In this document: piece by piece, positions 13,252 to 23,564 of the stretch
How the letters are laid out: each line of letters begins with the position of its first letter
Numbering within the stretch: the first letter of the stretch is position 1
NCBI RefSeq assembly: GCF_029227915.1
Contig: NC_079886.1
Location: 8,308,001 to 8,372,000 of the forward strand
DNA from: Hydractinia symbiolongicarpus
Lineage: Eukaryota; Cnidaria; Hydrozoa; Anthoathecata; Hydractiniidae
Direction of reading: 5' to 3'
Length of the DNA: 64,000 nt
The notes under the pieces: generated by a model
Databases searched by the model: none
What the model saw: only the letters and a program-made list of their open reading frames with translations
Told to the model about the DNA's origin: nothing
Translations under genes and position numbers: made by a program

Positions 13252-15594
13252 TTCTCTCCACGCGCAATGTCGTAAACGTTTCAAGTGTGAAAGCAACTGA
13301 CCAAGACACGGAAATATCTACTTGTACTGAAGGTATTATTTGATCTAACTTGCACGGCAATAAAGGTTGAATGCCCAAATAATTATTTTACATAGACCTC
13401 TCTTATTCATTATTATACTGCTATAATATCATAATTAAAATTGTGAGAGAAAAAAGGCTCTTAGCTTTTTTTGGTCTGCGGTTTTAAACAAATTATAAAC
13501 CGGTAGGTGGATAAAGCCCCCGCACATTCAGTACGTCATATAAAATAAAAATAGCAGGAATAATTATTTACTTATGTCAGCACTTTTTCTATGACATCAT
13601 CGAAACCTTAAAATTTCTCTAAAATACATTAACTCTGCTTATAATTCAAACGCTTTACTTCGTAAACCATTTTTAACTTTCGGACAGCTAAATAAAAGTT
13701 ATTTAACGTATTTTCCGATTTTTACACTATTCGCACGAATACAAAGAGACATTGCCCGAAAATTCAATTTTCTTGATTTTAAGATATATTTCGAAAAAAG
13801 AAATCGGAAATCGGATTAGAATAATTTCCCTTGGTGAAATAAATTATTGATGCCAGATTTAAGTTCTAAGCATAATCCTAGCGAAAACCATTATAGTTTC
13901 GAATAGCGGCGAATAGGCTCTAAGAGATATTGAACCTAAGAATTTTGCACACAAGTGTCTTATAGATCTCCATATCCTACAGTCGCATAAAAAGGCTCGC
14001 TACGAAGTAGAGAACTTGTCCGCAATATATTTTCTTTTGAAAGAACCTAAAAAGTTAGAAAAAGACAAAAGTGTGCCGTCGTGTGCCTTTACCGCTGGAT
14101 GCGCTAGTATAAAACACATTGGTTCATGTAATACGGTATACACAAGGCACTGCAAATTTAACTCTGGAACATTTTTTTTCTTTTTTCCTATGATTCTCAT
14201 ATTCTGTCCTTGCGAGTTCGACATAATATTAGATCAATGCAACATGCCCTTCTCATTCTAATTTATCTGCAATATTTTTAGATTCAGCATACGTGGTAAT
14301 GTTTACGCAACGCTCCATTAATGTACCCGTCGTTACCAAAACATTGAGCTATGTGGATTTTATCACTGTAACAACGTGGATAAAAGTTGATCAATTAACA
14401 GATACGCAACTTACATGCCCTTTTGTTGTTTCCTTTTTACCCCCTAGCAGCAATAGCCATTGCAATGACGTCAGTGTTACGATGCCTTTATTTCATCAGG
14501 ACTCCTAGGATACACGTATCCTGCTGAGAAACTTAATTTGGTAAGGATATTCATTTTTGATAAGGTTGCTAAAAGATTTTTTCTTTCTCACGATTACTAA
14601 GCAAAATAAAAAGCGTAAAATTTAGATATACGCGTAAATCGATGCTCTTAAACTCTCTTCAATGACAAATCTTTTTATATTGTTTTTAAGCAAGAAATTT
14701 TCTTCCCTTTTGCCAAAATCGTGTTTTAATGTAAAATTAATTATGCAAAAGTCACAGGTAATAAATTGACTTTTATTGTTTCCTTAATGTATTTGCTTTG
14801 TTCTAAATAAATGCAGAAGAAAAGGATTTAGCAGTCGAGTGTTTAACATGTTTTAATTATTTGATCCTTTTCAACACAATTGGCAGAAACAGTTGAATGA
14901 GAAGAACAATAAATTTTCGGAAATTGTAGTAAATGTATGTTTTGTTCGTTGTTTTTTAACCCTACCTTTTCATTGAGATTAACAATCCGATTGATAATGA
15001 GAAAATGCTACAAGCAGCTTTTATTTTTAGCGGGTTGTACGACTAGTCTTTTATAATAATGCGATAATCCCGTGTGTCTATGCCAGGCAAAGTCGATGTG
15101 CAACTTTTCCTTAACAAATAAATACACGAACATATCATATCACATTTTTTCATGAGCTATACGACTGGTTTTACTATAATGAATCTCCTTTTTTCCTGAA
15201 ATTGTAGGAATCAAAAAATAGCCTGCATGAATGGGTGCATGTGGCCATCTTAAACGATGGAACGAGAAACATCCAAGATTATTTCATCAACGGCACGAAG
15301 ACACAAAGCATGTTATGGTCAAGGATAAAAACGACGACACTTGATCAGATCAGAGTTGTAATTGGTAATGATGTTGATTGGTACAATTATAAACGTGTAA
15401 TCGTTGGAACTAATAAAGGTCTAATTGGTAGCGTAGCCCATTTATATGTATGGAAAAAATTGTTGTCTCTTGATTAAATTATTGCGACTTATACCAATGA
15501 GCCAAACACTGCTGATGCTATTGTATTATGGCAGGAATTTCGTTCCAAGGTCAACAACGCAACCAGCATAATAAAACCTTCTCCATTGTGTTAA
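13252..15594 (+). pseudogene. decayed copy of the PAN/LamG gene
   Basis: Blocks matching exons 2, 3 and 4 of the gene at 3849-7853 lie at about 13252-13333, 14282-14540 and 15208-15594. Four breaks are visible. No counterpart of exon 1 (signal peptide and PAN domain) exists. The exon-2 acceptor changed from TTTAGG to TTTAAG, moving the splice by one base. A one-base deletion in exon 3 near 14490 (ATGCCTTTATTTCATCAGG) brings an early TAG at about 14506. In exon 4 GAA became TAA after LSLD, at about 15475. Exon 3 also gained a codon near 14452. The rest of exon 4 still aligns to the same C-terminal end. This is a unitary decay of one duplicate, not a processed copy, because the introns are kept. 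Confidence 0.85.
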
Positions 15595-16950
15595 AGCCAA
15601 CATGGTTATGTAGCTTGCTGTTTAAACTTCTCCAAAGAGTTAATTAAGTGATCGACATTTATTGTTCATAAAAACAGAAGTAGTGGTTTCGTAGTTCTCT
15701 GTTATGTCTGTAAATCCTTTGATTTTGTGGCTTTCTAGAGCACAGGGACAAAAGAGAAAGGTCAGAATGATATATGAACATATATAATGGCAGTTTCAGA
15801 TTATAAAAGGCAGCTTTTAAAATTTTGGATGGAACCGAAGTACTTTTCTGTCATCAAGAAAATTATGAGTCATAAATTAATTAGAAATTAGAAGTTTATA
15901 ATATAGAACAAAAGCTTGTATGATTAGAATCAATGATCTTGTTTCATTAGTTATGGTTTTAATTTTACTTCAAAAGAATCCACATCACCACGTACGTTGT
16001 GATCAGAGAATAGCTAGCTAACTTTAGCAAAAGTAACTAATACTTTTTATGCTCACCTTTTGTGGCTACATTAATATTCATATAAATTTTTTTGACGTAA
16101 TAGATATATATTAGTAGTGTCGTCGTTTTAATGGAATCACGTACTCTAAAGTGCAAAAGAAACAGGACGCACTATGGTTTTGCTGATGAACTTTTTTGAT
16201 CACGTTATCCTTAACTTCTGTGTGAAAAGAATTATTTCATGGGAAAGAGATTAACAAACGAAAATGGTGAAAAGACTTTTATTTGTAGTCTAAATTTCAG
16301 TGTGTGATGCCACACCTAAGCCGGTAGGTTTATATTTCCTAGGAAATATGACAAAGAATTTCCTAACATGTAAAAATTTATAAAAATGCAAGGATATTTA
16401 AAATTATGCTCCTTTCCAGTTCTTAAAAATATGTTTTTATGCAATTTATGTCCGTTGTTTTGTTACACGGTCAACTAGGATTCATCTCCGCTTGTACACT
16501 TTTTGGAGTAATTGGACAAGTATCGTTTATCTCAAAAGAAATAAATTGATTAGATTTTTTAATATGTATAATTTACGATATGATGATATGTAGCTACTTA
16601 CATGGCTATATATTATATATTTTACTTTACGTTGTCTTTAAAAGAGCTTCTAGCTAGAGCTCCCACACATGTATTTTTTACATTACTGTATTTACTGCAT
16701 GCGTGCCAACTGTACTACGACAAACAGAAATTCTATAAATGTATAACTTATACTTTTAAATTTCCTTGGTACGGTACGCTAACAAAGCCAAATATTATAT
16801 TTTTCACAAATATACATCCACAACTTGATTTTTTCTTTTTTACGCATAAATTTTTTTTTTCATGATTAACGCGAATTTGAAAAACTAATCAAATAGCAGA
16901 ACAGACCAGTCAGGGTGATTTCTTTGCGCCGACTCGAATATAAAAAGGCA

Positions 16951-17840
16951 ATTTATAAATGATTTCAATTAGCTGATAACGATACTTATCTAATCATTCC
17001 ACAATAATTAATAATTAATTTCTTTCGCGTGAGAAATTTCCATAAAGATGATGTGGCTTGTGATGACATGCTATAGCGGGTTTATATAAAGCTCACAGTT
17101 CTTTTAATCGCGGGTCGAATCCTACTCACTTTCTGACAGTGTAGATTACCATAACCATTTTCGTGACAGATGAACGAAATACAGTTCTAGGCGCTATAAA
17201 AATAACTGCCAGAGTTGTCCAACATTTGTTTAAACATTTCTAAAGGGATCAAGGGAGAGATTTTAACCCTGTTCATTAATTTCAGACATATCTTACAATG
17301 TACACAATTGCCTTAGACAACTGTGTACATTTCCAATTCTTTAGCACGAAGTTAAATAATCGAAGTTAAAATTAATTAAACTTCATGCAAGGAACGCTAG
17401 CGACCTCCTGAGAAAGCAGGGCTAACGTTAAGAAGATGATCTACTGCTGTTTAGAGTATCTGATAGAGAGATAAATTTAGGCGTGCTGTAACGATTTTTT
17501 AGCCATTTCCACTTTCAGAACTCCACTTTCCTTTAAATCTTTTACTTCCTTGTTGTGTCTTGAGACTGAATAGGTTACCTTTGCGCACTTTTTGATAAGA
17601 ATATACTCTGAAATATAAATCAAAAGTAAAGAATTTCCTAAGAATATGTCCATGCTCGGTTGTTTGTTCTAAATGTGAAAATTTGTGTGATACCCAAAAT
17701 TGGATTAGAAAAAAGTTTACTTTCTTATCAAGTAAACAAACTTCTTTATCCGACAAAAGCAACATGGCTTTGTTACACCTACCGTAGCAGAATTTGTCAA
17801 TAGCCATAGCAAATTATAGCAGGCTATAATCATGCTAAGA
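16951..17840. other. stretch without a recognised gene
   Basis: Several short frames exist on both strands but none shows a domain, signal peptide or splice-compatible partner. I see nothing else that I can support. Confidence 0.3.
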
Positions 17841-17974
17841 ATATATATATAATACCTGTATACGTCTGTCCGTCTGTCTGTCACACAAAATGGTAGCTTA
17901 GCTGCGTAAGTAGCGAGATGCACGCAATGCGGGGACGGGCAAACCAGTGGATTTTTCCACGGGCTAACGACTAG
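17841..17974 (+). mobile_element. Helitron-like non-autonomous element, copy 1
   Basis: The copy reads AATACCTGTATACG, then a GTCTGTCC run, then the core CACAAAATGGTAGCTTAGCTGCG, then a hairpin of the TGGATTTTTCCACGGG type followed by CTAACGACTAG and T. The 5' end has drifted to a TA repeat. The 3' end matches Helitron rules: a hairpin, 7 bases, CTAG, then T. Confidence 0.65.
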
Positions 17975-18240
17975 TAAGTATAATTTTTCTTACAAAGCAA
18001 AGAAGACTGAAACTAAAGAAAACACATATTATATAAAACAGCGTGTATCTCCTAGAGAAGAATTCATATAAACTGTAAAAAATAATTAACTACAGGGTCG
18101 CTGATTTAATGTTGTTGCCGTAATAATAAACATTAACAAAATGTAAACAAAAAGAAATAAAAAAAATTAATGTTTACATCTGTTACGATCGTTTAAAACT
18201 TTTTTCGATTCATCAAATTCCAAAACGCTGCATTGTTATC

Positions 18241-19062
18241 TCGCACGGCACGGCGAATTTTTTTCCCCCTAAATGGTTGGAAGTAACCTTGATGGTTGGA
18301 AGTAACCAGTGATTGGTTGAAAGTAACACAATTGATGGTAAGAAGTAAGTTAGAAGTCAATCCAATATTCCGATAATATTTTTTGAATAAATTTTCATAT
18401 ATTCATTACCAACCTTCAACAGTCATATCAATACTGTCATCAACCTCGCTACTAGTTCCTGCTATTTCAGAAGTATCATTGGTAACATTAAAATTAACTC
18501 CCAAAAGACACGAGAATATCATGAGAATAGAAAAAATGCGTTCACTTATGCAAAAGAAGAATTACCTTGAAGACAAAGAAGCAGCGGTGAGAAGTTCTTT
18601 CATTCCATCTTTAGAATCTAATAAATAAAACTATATAATTATAGCCAAAGTATAGCTGCGTAAAATTTTGAATACGTATTTTTACATATCGATGTCCAAC
18701 CTCGTTCCAAGGGCTCCTTTTTCCCTTTTTTTATGGCAGACTGCGCTCAAGAAAGAAGGCTTACTTGAGCGCCGTCAGCCATAAAAAAGTAAAAAGGAGC
18801 CTTGGGAACGAGGTTGATCGATGTTAATAAACTCTTTAGCACCCATAGCACCAAGCAATAAAACTTCTCTCTTCGAATATCCGTAGAAAAAAACGTGTAT
18901 CAAACAACTAATCTCCAGGCTTCAAAGTTAAAAGAATATCATAGCTAATGAAATTCTACGTTAATATCAATTGAGTTACTTCTAACCATTACTGGTTACT
19001 TCCAACCATCAAGGTTACTTTTAACCTTTTATGGTAAAAAAAATTCACCATGGCACGTTTGC
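18241..19062. mobile_element. inverted-repeat (MITE-like) element with subterminal GGTTGGAAGTAACC repeats
   Basis: The left arm from about 18243 and the right arm to about 19062 are inverted copies over roughly 85 bases with some mismatches. Each arm holds three spaced copies of a GGTTGGAAGTAACC-type motif. The inside (about 18330-18960) has no transposase frame I can recognise and includes a second foldback (18697-18816). It looks like a non-autonomous DNA transposon. Confidence 0.7.
18697..18816. repeat. nested foldback with CAACCTCGTTCC ends
   Basis: The left arm CAACCTCGTTCCAAGGGCTCC pairs with GGAGCCTTGGGAACGAGGTTG on the right, with a further pair around GGCTGACGGCGCTCAAG. ATCGAT-like sequence lies just outside both arms. 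Ends of the same type (GGGAACGAGGTTG or GGGACGAGGTTG) occur alone near 3385, 32680, 34650 and 37720, so this is a dispersed family. Confidence 0.7.
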
Positions 19063-19223
19063 GGTGCTTTCTTTCTTGATACGGTAAAAAGCCCACAATA
19101 ATCTGACCTGTGATACTCTGACTTGGGACTATATTATATTGTTAAACTACCTTCATCTCTAAGTCGTATAAAAATTTTCGAAGAATGCAAACTATTTTTT
19201 TTAGCTTTACACAATAGATAACA

Positions 19224-19364
19224 CTAGTCGTTAGCCCGTGGAAAATCCACGGGTTCGCCCGTCTTTTTTATACCGCATTGCGTGTTTCTCGCTATTGCGC
19301 AGCTAAGCTACCATTTTGCGTGACAGACAGACACACAGACAAAATACGGCTATTATTATAGAGA
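19224..19364 (-). mobile_element. Helitron-like non-autonomous element, copy 2
   Basis: Read on the minus strand it starts A|TCTCTATAATAATAG, has GTCTGT repeats, the core ACGCAAAATGGTAGCTTAGCTGCGC, the hairpin CCCGTGGATTTTCCACGGG and CTAACGACTAG|T. Both Helitron-type ends are kept. Confidence 0.75.
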
Positions 19365-20304
19365 TAAGATTTTTTTTGAAGAAATTGTAATTAAGAGGTC
19401 ATGGTGACATCATTAAAATTCTTTTAATCATAATATTTCCTTAACACTGTGTGGAAAGCATGTGATCTTATGTGGTATCCTGGTCAGTGCTTCAACCCGA
19501 ACCCAATGAAAGGAATGGCGTCACAAACTCCTGGGAAAAATAGTATCTGGTCATTAACATCGTCTTTAAAATTCTAATTAAGTGGATTTGTCCAGGGGGT
19601 TACTATTGTTTCTCTCTTTGTAAACGTATGTGGAAGAGGAGAGTATGCAATAGGTAGAAATAACTAATTTTATTTGACTTTTTATGTGTTGAAAATTGTG
19701 AGATTCAAAATTTGTGGGTAAAAGGTATAAATAATTGAATTTTAAGGATATATACCTTGTAAATGGTGTGACGATGTCAGTTAATTTTCACCGTATAGGT
19801 AACAAGATATTACCCGGACTGAGGCTAGTATTTTAAAGTGAGGTTGATATTTTAAAGTAGGGTTGGTATTCCAATGTGAGGCTGGCTTTTCAAAAAAAAA
19901 GAAAATATCCGTTATATTCTTTATCAGTGGTTTTGTACAGATTTGTTTTGATTTTAACTAACAGAGCCACAATAGCAAAAAAAACTTCCTGAAAGAAAGA
20001 GAAATAAAATATACTGAATATATTAAAAATAAATTAAATACGGACGAACAGATTAATGACTTTCATAATTAAAGAGGCTCGTGTACATAGCGACGATCGT
20101 ATATACATTTATTATCCTCAGCAAAGCAAATTAAATATTTCTACACGTATTGTAGAAATTTAATTGTCGTAAGTGAAGTCCTTTATGCGAAAAGCGTTCA
20201 GTTGCTAATCGCTTATTAACCATAACATAATATTTTTGTAATCAACTCAGCATAACACATAATGTTACGAACAGCTTTAAAGTCTATTTCACAGAAAAAT
20301 TAAT
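19365..20304. other. 5' flank of the MFS transporter gene
   Basis: No gene is supported here. The last ~250 bases presumably include promoter and leader of the transporter gene, but I see no clear core promoter motif. Confidence 0.3.
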
Positions 20305-21675
20305 ATGGCCGTTACTTACACGATTGACGATGCAGTAGACAATTTTGGTTATGGAAAGTTTAACATAAAACTTACATTACTGCTCTTAGTTATGTATATG
20401 ATGGATGGTATTGAGCTCACTTTGGCTGCATTGGTGTCACCGCGATTAAAGTGCTTATGGGGTTTGACATCAACTGAAACAGCGTTGCTTTCTTCAGCTG
20501 TATTTGGAGGGATGGTATGTGGTGGGCTTTACTGGGGTGAGCTTGCCGATAAAAAAGGTCGAAAGTTGCCTATGGTTTTTTGTGCAGCTATGGTTATGTA
20601 CTTTGGACTTCTTTCTGGCGTTGCATTTAATGTATGGTCGCTTTTTGTTATGCGTGCATTTGTCGGCTTTTTTATGGTTTGTATTCCACCAAGCGTTGTA
20701 ATATATTCCGTGGAGTTTATTCCAATGAAATACAGAGGCAGTGTAACATTCGGATTAAATCTTAGCTACAGCTTTGGCGCAATGTTCGCATCGGGTTTAG
20801 CATATCTCGTCATGAACAGTCTGGGTTGGCGTTGGTACATTATTTCGTGTACTGCGCCGGCAGTTATACTGTTAATATTTTCACCATGGTTGCCTGAATC
20901 AATCAGGTATTTATACATAACTGATCGATATAATGATCTCGTGGCATTATTGCATAGGATGTCAAAGGAGAATAAAGAAAAACTCCCTAAAGGTGAAGTT
21001 GTAAACATGAAAGTTATAAGGGAACGAGGACAAATACTGGAATTATTTACTCCACATTTTATCGTACCCTCGTTAATTTCGTTCTTGATCACAAATATGT
21101 CATCAATGAGTTATTTTGGTACCGTATTCTTAGGTTCTCAAATTATACAATCTGACAAACTTGATTGCCCAATTGGAAACAACATTAATCGGCGGACATC
21201 TAGGTGTTTTGAACTGACTAATTATGACTATATGTGGTACATACTATTCGCAGTAGGAGATACTGTTGGTGTATTTGCCGTGCTTTTATTTGTGCACCGA
21301 ATATCTCGGAGGGTCTTGCTGTGTGTGATATTTGCCTTAAGTGCAGCATGTTTTCCATTGTTGTACCTCTGTCTATCGACAGCAATAAACATATTTGTCA
21401 TGTTTCTAGTGCGTGGGCTGCTGAGTCAAACAGTGCAGCTCGCACTCCTTTTTGTGGCCGAGCTTTATCCTACAAGAATACGAGGAACAGCCGTTGGGTT
21501 CTTCTTTGGAACGTCTCGACTTGGCGTGATTGCATCGACGTTTTTATCTGAAGTTCTTTTTGAGTATTCATACCTTTTAATGACAGTTGTTTATAGTGGC
21601 TTGCTTTTATTGACGGCTTTGGTGCTCTCTTGTTTACCTGGTGATACGAGGAAAACGAAACTAGCAGATAAATAA
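20305..21675 (+). CDS. MFS transporter, SVOP/SV2-related type, intronless
   Basis: A single uninterrupted frame encodes 456 residues, a usual size for a 12-segment major facilitator. The N-terminus DDAVDNFGYGKFNIKL and the first segment with MDGIELTLAALVSPRL are typical of the SVOP and organic-ion transporter branch. Loop 2-3 carries MFS motif A, GELADKKGRK (78-87). The sixth segment is followed by PESIRYL (197-203). A long central loop (about 205-245) precedes the second half, and loop 10-11 has ELYPTRIRGTAVG (386-398). The extracellular loop between segments 7 and 8 holds two Cys (288, 301). It should be a membrane carrier for a small organic solute; the substrate cannot be read from sequence. 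Relatives usually have introns, so a retrocopy origin is possible, though no poly-A tail is seen. ATTAAA at 21688 may be the polyadenylation signal. Confidence 0.9.
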   Translation: MAVTYTIDDAVDNFGYGKFNIKLTLLLLVMYMMDGIELTLAALVSPRLKCLWGLTSTETALLSSAVFGGMVCGGLYWGELADKKGRKLPMVFCAAMVMYFGLLSGVAFNVWSLFVMRAFVGFFMVCIPPSVVIYSVEFIPMKYRGSVTFGLNLSYSFGAMFASGLAYLVMNSLGWRWYIISCTAPAVILLIFSPWLPESIRYLYITDRYNDLVALLHRMSKENKEKLPKGEVVNMKVIRERGQILELFTPHFIVPSLISFLITNMSSMSYFGTVFLGSQIIQSDKLDCPIGNNINRRTSRCFELTNYDYMWYILFAVGDTVGVFAVLLFVHRISRRVLLCVIFALSAACFPLLYLCLSTAINIFVMFLVRGLLSQTVQLALLFVAELYPTRIRGTAVGFFFGTSRLGVIASTFLSEVLFEYSYLLMTVVYSGLLLLTALVLSCLPGDTRKTKLADK

Positions 21676-21687
21676 GTGCAGCTTAAA

Positions 21688-21693
21688 ATTAAA
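21688..21693 (+). terminator. possible polyadenylation signal ATTAAA of the MFS gene
   Basis: ATTAAA begins 13 bases after the TAA stop. It is the common variant signal, but AT-rich DNA offers many such strings. Confidence 0.3.
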
Positions 21694-22310
21694 AGAACTA
21701 AAGCATCTATTACTGACTTCATGTCAAAACACATGTAGGATACAAGATGACTAAAATACTTTCGATCTGGATTATCACCCATGCGAATACTTATTAATTT
21801 AAATAATTTGATAAGATGGTCATGTGCGAATATGAATGAATGGCAAGTGAATTTTAAATTCTGGCTCGTTCGGTTGCGTTCTATTTATTTTCATTTTTTT
21901 TTTTTACTTTAGCAGCGTTATTTTGGTTGTTGTCCCCTTGAGCCCGTTTATGACATTCATCAGTATTCTTTTGGTTCTTCTGAGACATTGTTCGCCAATG
22001 CTTTATTTTATAGTTTTTATTAAAATATGTGCTTTTATTTTAAACTTACTTCGCCGGTTTGAAGTTTTTCGAACATTTTATAATAACTTTTATTAGGATT
22101 GTTCAAGTTGAAAAAACTTGGCACACTTAGAGTACGTCATGAAAGAAACAAAATGGCTGCAATGAATTTTTGCTTTTGTCAGGACTTTTTCTGCGACATC
22201 AAACTGTACATAACGTAAATGAAAGCTGTAAATGACACAGTAATTTGGCAATTTTAACAACAGCACCCTAACCGCTTGAACGAAATTGTGAGCATCATTC
22301 GTCGGTATTT

Positions 22311-22487
22311 TAAGGAGGATTTTCACGAAGCGAATTGAGCGCGAATTCGGCGGCGAATTGTATCTGAGCATACGCAGTTCGATGCAAAATCAAAACAAAC
22401 AAAACTGCGCATGTTCAGATACAATTCGCCGTCCAATTCGCCGTTCAATTCGCCGTTCAATTCGCATCGTGAAAACCCCCCTTTATG
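22311..22487. repeat. foldback (MITE-like) element with GATTTTCACGA ends
   Basis: The left arm (GGAGGATTTTCACGAAGCGAATTG...GGCGAATTGTATCTGAGCAT) is the inverted form of the right arm (ATGTTCAGATACAATTCGCC...GCATCGTGAAAACCCCCC). The right arm has three tandem CAATTCGCCGTC/T units. The whole can fold on itself; there is no coding capacity. Confidence 0.75.
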
Positions 22488-23467
22488 AACAGCATAAATT
22501 AGATTTAGATAGATAAAGAAAGGGCTATAAACTGCTAGGTAGAGCCTTCAGGCTATGTCGATGTCAGCAGTTGACAGTACGGTCTGGAGGAATTGCGTAG
22601 GTTTTTTGTAAAGAACAAGAATTTACTGCAATAAATATGGTGTTATTCCTGTGCCTATAATCACCTTAAATGCAAAAACCACCTTGGCAAAGCAAAACAC
22701 TACGCACATTTTGTAGCATTTTAACCAACTTGAACTGATAAACAATATTGGAAAGCAATTCTCCTAAATTTAAACAAGACTTTAAAATTTAAACAAGATA
22801 GACCTGTGCCCCCTGCCATCTAAATATTGATTTCAGCATTCTTTTGTCATTTTCTTAACACCTAATCTCTTTATCCTGCACATTTATGTGTGTTGGTGAC
22901 CCACATACATTGATAAATCCTTCCAGCGTAGAAATATTTATGATTCTGGTGCTCGATATAAAGACCGGAAATGAAACCAATGGAGACTGGTGGTGCCATT
23001 TCCCCCTCACCACATTTCTCCTCCTCGCTTTTTATTTTATTCCTAAAGTTACGCCGCAATTGTTGTGCAAAGGTTGATATTAATAACATTTCCTAATTGT
23101 TTCTCGCTGAATTCCCTAATTGTTGCCTACTTGTTGGAAGCAGGTTCAATGCACACATTACTTTGCAGAACACAGTCACGTGATTTATTAGGACATAAAA
23201 CGACCGACCGTTTTTTTATATGAGGATAAAAACGCTACACGCCCTGGGTTCAAGGTTGATGAAACAACACGACGTTTTAGTTAAAGAAGACAGCAATCTT
23301 TGCAAATCCGAGATAAGATAAATAAAATAAAAAATAAAATAAGAACTAAGAACTAAGAAACCAGAAGCGTTGCGTGCTGCAAAAATCGAGTTTAAAAAAA
23401 TACTACAAAAATTTTGAAAAAACATTCAAGAAAGCTATCGTCAATGTGATTCACTTCTCTATGTTAA
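22488..23467. other. stretch without a recognised gene
   Basis: Only short overlapping frames without recognisable domains are present. Confidence 0.3.
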
Positions 23468-23564
23468 TAGCCGTCGTCTACCTGTTTTTCTGTCTGTTGC
23501 GGAAACACGAAATGTGATATATAAAGAACGGGCGACCCCGTGGATTTCCACAGGTGACGACTAG
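23468..23564 (+). mobile_element. Helitron-like element, degenerate copy 3
   Basis: Only the ends remain: a GTCTACCTG...CTGTCTGTTG part and ACGGGCGACCCCGTGGATTTCCACAGGTGACGACTAG|T. The conserved core around ATGGTAGCTTAGCTGC is lost. The 5' boundary is uncertain. Confidence 0.5.

Larger units (their letters stand above)
10647..16950 (+). repeat. right copy of the tandem segmental duplication
   Basis: This block is collinear with 1733-9660. About 12016-13155 is private to this copy and stands where the left copy has its promoter-proximal part and exon 1. That private part is A-rich, contains the run of AAAGAAAAAAAGAAAA near 12450, and shows no gene I can support. Confidence 0.85.

Noticed and set aside
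20504-21551. Other-frame ORFs within the MFS gene
   Set aside because: They are shadows of the 456-residue frame, which carries all the conserved MFS motifs.
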